NCBI GenBank assembly: GCA_963693315.1 | Contig: OY856186.1 | Location: 372,026,850 to 372,090,849, forward strand | Direction of reading: 5' to 3' | Length of the DNA: 64,000 bases | DNA from: Diogma glabrata | Lineage: Eukaryota > Arthropoda > Insecta > Diptera > Cylindrotomidae | Part shown: in pieces, positions 59,608 to 64,000 of the stretch | How positions within the stretch are numbered: position 1 is the first letter of the stretch | Layout: every line of letters starts with the position of its first letter | Translations under genes and position numbers: made by a program | The notes under the pieces: model-generated | Seen by the model: the letters and a program-made list of their open reading frames with translations, nothing else | Told to the model about the DNA's origin: nothing | The model's database searches: none

Positions 59608-59678
59608 TGAACTCAACAACACCAGTATACCATATCATATCAAATGGACTTTGATAGATATGGTATACTGGTTGAGTT
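59608..59678. repeat. Hairpin of about 70 nt, pre-miRNA-sized
   Basis: The arms contain GAACTCAAC, CCAGTATACCATATC and ATATCAAA, and pair with TTTGATAGATATGGTATACT(GGTTGAGTTC) around a 5-6-nt loop. A 4-nt bulge lies after GAACTCAAC. Two copies of ATCGTATACTGAACA follow within 70 bp. It could be a small foldback repeat or a microRNA-type precursor. Confidence 0.5.
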
Positions 59679-61190
59679 CCAATCGTATACTGAACAATCC
59701 AACGATCGTAGCCAAGAATCGTATACTGAACATCAATTGCAGAAAACAACATTCAAGATTAAACTAATGTAAGTTTTTATTGATTTTGATTTGTATAAAT
59801 TTTGATTCTATTTTTTATTACTAAATCGTTTTTTCATGTTAGTAAATTAATTAATATTTTTCTGTGGTTCAAACTGATAAAGAGATTTCCAAGTGATTAT
59901 TTTGTTTGTGTGTAAAATCCGTGTTTTCAGTTTCTAATAATTTTTGAGTTATCTCGACATAAAATTAAAATGATAAGTTTTCATAAAAGTTCAAATTGTT
60001 ATATATAATTCAAATATTCAAAATAATTATGTCAGTTAACATTTAGTACAATTGGCGCTTAAGTAAAACTATTTATTTATTTTCAGAATAGTTATTTCAA
60101 TTAACGTTTGTTTAAAAATGGCGCAAGCTACATCATACGATTTCACCAGAAGTCATATTAACACCGTAGTATCATTCCATAAATGTTATTAAATCTGTTA
60201 GTCATAAATTAAATACTTTTTAACTCAAATAAACAAACTTCAAAACTTTAATCACATATTTAAAATTATATTTAAATCAAATAAACAACAAATCTTTTGA
60301 CAAATATTATTATTGATCATATTTTAAATACTAAATTAATCTTTTAAACATCAATATTAAATTAAATCATACTATAGATATTCTGAGTAAATACAAACAT
60401 AAATATCATTATATCCAAATATTATAATCATAATGTAATTTTAGATTTAAGTATAAAAGAAACACGAAACATTTAGATTTCAGATTTAACTTTCAAATGT
60501 GAACAAGATCGGTTTAGAGTTGTAAATAAATTGTTATGAATTAAATAAATTGTTTTTTTTGAGTAACCACAATTGTAAAATCAGAACTCGCGCGGCCAAA
60601 TTCATATTCAGTATAAACGCGTTTCAACCTTTTCTCTCCTCACTCTCCGCCTTTTCAACCAAACTGGTCTCATCAACGCAACAAGCAACACGCTGATGCC
60701 AACTAGTCAGATATTCAGCACACTTACTTTTTATTTGTTTAATGCTTTTAATTGATTTTTTTTCATGGATGCCAACTGGCTCAAAATCAGTGCAACCTTA
60801 ACGTCCCCTTAGTTAAGTAGTAAGCCCGGCTTGAGACGTTATCAGGGTGTGGGACGTTCCCACGATTTGTGACGGAAGGAATTTTGGACACATTATTTTT
60901 GAGCTAAAATCTTTTTATCTCCCCTTCGTTGCAAGTTTCCTAATTCCAGAATATATTTACTTTTCTTCATCACATCATATCTACTTTCTAAAACAGTTTC
61001 CCATGTTTCGTTTTTGCAAATTATGCAAAAACATCATTAAATTAAAATTTTAATTAAATTTCGTTTAAGTCTGACTTTGAGATTCAGTTTTCAGATATTT
61101 TATTTTTTGGAATTCAACGTTTTTGTCCACGAATGGCTTTTAAACCGTGGGATTTTGTTTTTCTTTCTTGTTGAAGATTGTGAGAGTCGG
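59679..61190. other. Intergenic, nothing recognised
   Basis: AT-rich, with a somewhat GC-richer patch at 60590-60870. No coding frame, RNA gene or transposon end could be supported. Confidence 0.4.
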
Positions 61191-61199
61191 ATAATAACT

Positions 61200-62056
61200 C
61201 CTGACCAGTATGGTCAGTGTTGTATATTGACCCAATATTAACCCAAATGCTGCCTTTCTTAATTAAAACATAAATCCGAACCAAAATTAAATGCTGTTAT
61301 AATGCTGTTATTTTAATGAATAACATCTCAAAATCTTTTTACCTTTTAAATTCAATATCAGCATTATTTCAATATTACTTAAAAACAATAATTATTGGTT
61401 CTATTTAAACAATTATGTAAAAAGAAAACTGAAATTTGTTTATAAACAATTAAACAATTTTATAATTTGTTTTTAAATAATGTCATAATTGACACCAAAA
61501 AATTGAATATAAGAAATATCGGTCAGTAAAGTTGGGTAGTCTGCAAGAAATAATCCGTGAAGTCAATTAAAGTACTCTCTGTTAATTTTAGTAAATATTT
61601 TTCGGTTTAAAAAAAATCATTCAGTAAATCTGTTAAGTTAATCATTCAGTCAATCTGTTAAGTAAAGATTTTTATGTGTTATACAAGCATTCAGTAATTC
61701 TGTTAAGTTAATATTCTTATGTGTTAAACAATCATGCAGACAATCTGTTAAGTTAATCAATCAGTCATTCTGTAAGTAAAGATTTTTATGTGTTAAACAA
61801 TCATACAGTCAAGCTGTTAAGTGGATAGTTCTAGTGTTTTAAGAGATACAGAAAATTTCTAACTGTTAAGATAAATACATACTTTTAAGGGTTAATCCAA
61901 AGAACAATTTGTTAATCAAATTGATAAATTGAGTGTAAATAAAATAAACATCGTTTCAGAAAAAAAGAAAACAATTAAATATTTTCGTATTAAATCAGTT
62001 CGTTTGTGTGAGTGTTTTATTTATAAATGGGACATTATTTCCTCTAAGGCACAACA
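61200..62056 (+). repeat. Probable gypsy-type LTR containing internal tandem repeats
   Basis: Inferred as an LTR because its right edge (...GGCACAACA) immediately precedes a primer site. The 5' edge is not defined and the partner LTR would lie outside the window. 61617-61830 is a set of short tandem repeats built on CATTCAGTCAATCTGTTAAG and ATTTTTATGTGTTAAACAAT. Confidence 0.5.
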
Positions 62057-62058
62057 AG

Positions 62059-62076
62059 TGGCGCAGTTGATAGGAT
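62059..62076 (+). other. Primer-binding site, tRNA-Ser type
   Basis: TGGCGCAGTTGATAGGAT matches the tRNA-Ser-type primer site known from insect gypsy-group elements such as 17.6 and 297, apart from small differences. It sits two bases after the LTR-like end. Confidence 0.7.
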
Positions 62077-62393
62077 TCTCCAGCTTGAGATCCTAAATAA
62101 ATAAAAATTTATTTGTGACCACGAGGAACGTAGTGAAATAACTTTAAAGAAAAAACTAAAAATTTTCTTCAATTAAACTCTAAACTATACTGTAAAAGTA
62201 AAAGTTAATAAAAAAAACAATCTTGATTTAAATACTACTAACCACACCATAAAAATAAATTGTGCATAAAATAATATCGTTGTGAAATAACAAAGCCAAT
62301 TGTCTATCATAATATATTACAATTAATACATCATACAAAAGTATAGTCCTCGAAACAACATTCTTGTGATACATACAATTTGAACGAACGTGA

Positions 62394-63414
62394 ATGAATT
62401 CAACCAGCGAAGGCGAAGATACCGTTTTTTACAGTCTACGGAACAGAAAGGACTCCACCATAACAGCTGTCCGACACAGGAGGAAACCGAAGTCATCATC
62501 GGAAGGATCTGCAGGTCTCAATAGTCCAGGTACCACTTTAGATAATAACACTAATTTAGATATTTTAGATTTAATTAACGTAGCTATAGAAACCCAAGAG
62601 TTAGTCAATAATATAGAAATAGAGACAAGAAAAAATAACAAAATGACTAACGTCGACACATTTAAACAAGTACAAACTATCCCCACATTTAGTGGAGATA
62701 GAATACCCGAGTTAGGCGAAAACCTTCAAATATTTTTATATAATTGTAGCATAATATACGAGAATCTGAGTACAGAACAGAAACCCGTATTTATGACCTA
62801 CATTTATAGTCGATTTCGCGGAGAAGCATTTATGCTTCTCAATAACTTAAAACCATTTACAGAATTCGCGGAATTAAAAAAGTTTTTATGCGAACATTTT
62901 TACCCTCCCAAAACCACCATTGATTTAACCCGAGATTTAATAAACTGTCGACAACTGCCTGCAGAAACAGTGTTAAAATATTCAGAACGAATACAGACGT
63001 TATTAAATCAACGCTTTTAAAGTTGGTTTATCTCAACCTACGATAAGGCAGACCATAATAAGCTCTAACGAAACCCAGCTGGAAACTTTAATCAAACTAG
63101 CGCTGCAAACAGAGTTATTACTAAATTACCACAGAAACAGCTTCATTACTGATTTTAGCGGATTTCCTTTCAACGTCCCAGATCCAGGAATGCAGTATGG
63201 TTTGACTAATATAAATAAAAATATGAATAATTTTATTCCAAGTGTAACCCCCCGTTAAATAATTTACCTTTCTCATACCCGAATATCGTTCCCAGTGCAC
63301 AATCCCCTCAAGGTATATACTTTCCCCAACCGAATAACTACCAGCCAAATTATAATCTAATGGCAAAGGCACAACATCAGGAGGATTTTTCACTTGGTTA
63401 AAATCGTGAAACAA
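62394..63414 (+). pseudogene. Gypsy-group gag, frameshifted
   Basis: ATG at 62394 (MNSTSEGEDTVFYSLRNRKD) opens a 208-codon frame with a gag/capsid pattern (FSGDRIPELGENLQIFLYNC, SRFRGEAFMLLNNLKPFTEF, ELKKFLCEHFYPPKTTIDLT). One extra T near 63017 ends it early. The reading continues in another frame (VGLSQPTIRQTIISSNETQL) and, after a further shift near 63252, in a third (LNNLPFSYPNIVPSAQSPQG) to a stop at 63412-63414. It lies about 320 bp after the primer site, as in gypsy elements. No protease or pol follows, so the element is truncated. Confidence 0.75.
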
Positions 63415-63740
63415 AATTCTTTTGGTTAAAATTGTGAAAAAAAATTGCTTAGTTGTCGTGACGGAATAATTTAATTTTTAATAGATTGCTTTTCATATAA
63501 TGTAAAGAAAATAATTATGAAATGTCTACATTGAATGGATTAAATTATTTCAATTTAAATAGTAATAATCGAAGTGTAACACTAACTTTGAGGAGTATCA
63601 TCGGAGGGCTGGTGGTCTATCTTTTATCAGGTTTTTGTTTATATCTCTCACCAACCAGGACACTCTTACTGCCGAACAACCCGACGGCCCCAAATGACTG
63701 AGCGAAGTCGATTGAGCGATTTCGGAGTTCAGTCAGAGTG
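63415..63740. other. Junction between two gypsy relics, nothing recognised
   Basis: The gag relic ends and an unrelated gypsy pol piece begins. The boundary is not visible. GC rises after about 63590. Confidence 0.4.
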
Positions 63741-64000
63741 ACAATTCTTTAGCATTGGCTAGTGCAATCTCGTCTCTCATCTGGGAGAATAGATTGCACT
63801 GCTGATCGTTACAGGGATACAGAGCTTTCAGATTTGATTTTGGTTATGAAAAATGGGTGGCCAAATTGCAAAGAAAAATTAAAAGAAAATTTGAAAAGTT
63901 ATTGGACAATAAGGGACGATTTCTATACAGAAGACAATCTAGTTTTTTATCAGCGTAAAATTGTCGTTCCGTAGTATAGAGAAACAGTTTTAAAATTGTT
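63741..64000 (+). pseudogene. Gypsy pol fragment before the integrase core, runs off the window
   Basis: The open frame at 63762-63974 reads DTELSDLILVMKNGWPNCKE, then LKSYWTIRDDFYTEDNLVFY and QRKIVVP, the RNase H-to-integrase linker of mag/CsRN1-like gypsy elements (..GWP..P..L..YW..R.EL...DG.VLY..R.V.P). A TAG follows IVVP at 63972-63974, while the reading continues in homologous fashion (YRETVL). It is a different family from the gag at 62394. Confidence 0.65.

Noticed and set aside
1..64000. tRNA, rRNA or other conserved RNA genes
   Set aside because: I saw no cloverleaf with A/B boxes or rRNA-like segment on either strand. Only primer sites complementary to tRNA ends were found.

Overview
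The window looks like a transposon-dense, AT-rich insect nuclear genome. The only clear host gene is an insect-type UDP-glycosyltransferase (UGT). Its five coding exons can be placed on the + strand from 6142 to 16896 with matching splice phases, and a 9-kb intron splits exon 2 from exon 3. The species cannot be named from sequence alone. The repeat families present (mariner, BEL/Pao, Ty3/gypsy, Penelope-like, PIF/Harbinger, CACTA-like) all suit an insect, and the AT-richness would suit a parasitoid wasp or similar.

Layout. 1-6141: intergenic, with tandem and inverted repeats, a roughly 600-bp 8-bp minisatellite (3770-4382) and the first of two near-identical 701-bp MITE copies (4640-5340). 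6142-16896: the UGT gene. Its large intron (6458-15453) holds a dead mariner, the second 701-bp MITE copy, a pogo-like relic, a gypsy relic and a GC-richer island of unknown origin. 17420-19020: an antisense gypsy gag-pol relic. 20881-22341: a 5'-truncated Penelope-like element with inverted flanking repeats. 23028-24130: two tandem-repeat fields. 25219-28238: a 3-kb transposon with about 330-bp inverted termini. It carries a decayed gene of a widespread but unnamed insect protein type and is itself interrupted by a 453-bp MITE. 30640-30990: a palindromic array of roughly 21-bp units.

32391-39869 is a 7.48-kb CACTA-like (EnSpm) transposon with CACTG termini and TATA target duplications. It has two genes: an eight-exon accessory protein with a SAM-like N-terminus, and a C2H2-finger/TNP2-like transposase. 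41409-53523 is a second, different CACTG-ended element. It carries a homologous accessory gene with conserved intron positions and no visible transposase. A complete BEL/Pao retrotransposon (44164-51047, LTRs, 5-bp target duplication GTAAA) and a TTAA-flanked MITE split it. Its right end lies one base from the 27-bp terminal repeat of another 2.4-kb element (53525-55961).

56025-57540 is a two-gene PIF/Harbinger relic (MADF/Myb-like accessory gene on +, DDE transposase on -). 58381-58535 is a palindromic MITE with CAG duplications. From about 61200 to the window end lies a gypsy element (LTR, tRNA-Ser-type primer site, decayed gag), then an unrelated gypsy integrase fragment. Almost every transposon gene is broken by stops or frameshifts. 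The two 701-bp MITE copies (three differences) and the similar BEL LTRs indicate recent activity. The strongest candidate for something under-described is the pair of CACTA-like elements sharing an intron-rich accessory gene. Second is the long-terminal-repeat transposon at 25219-28238.
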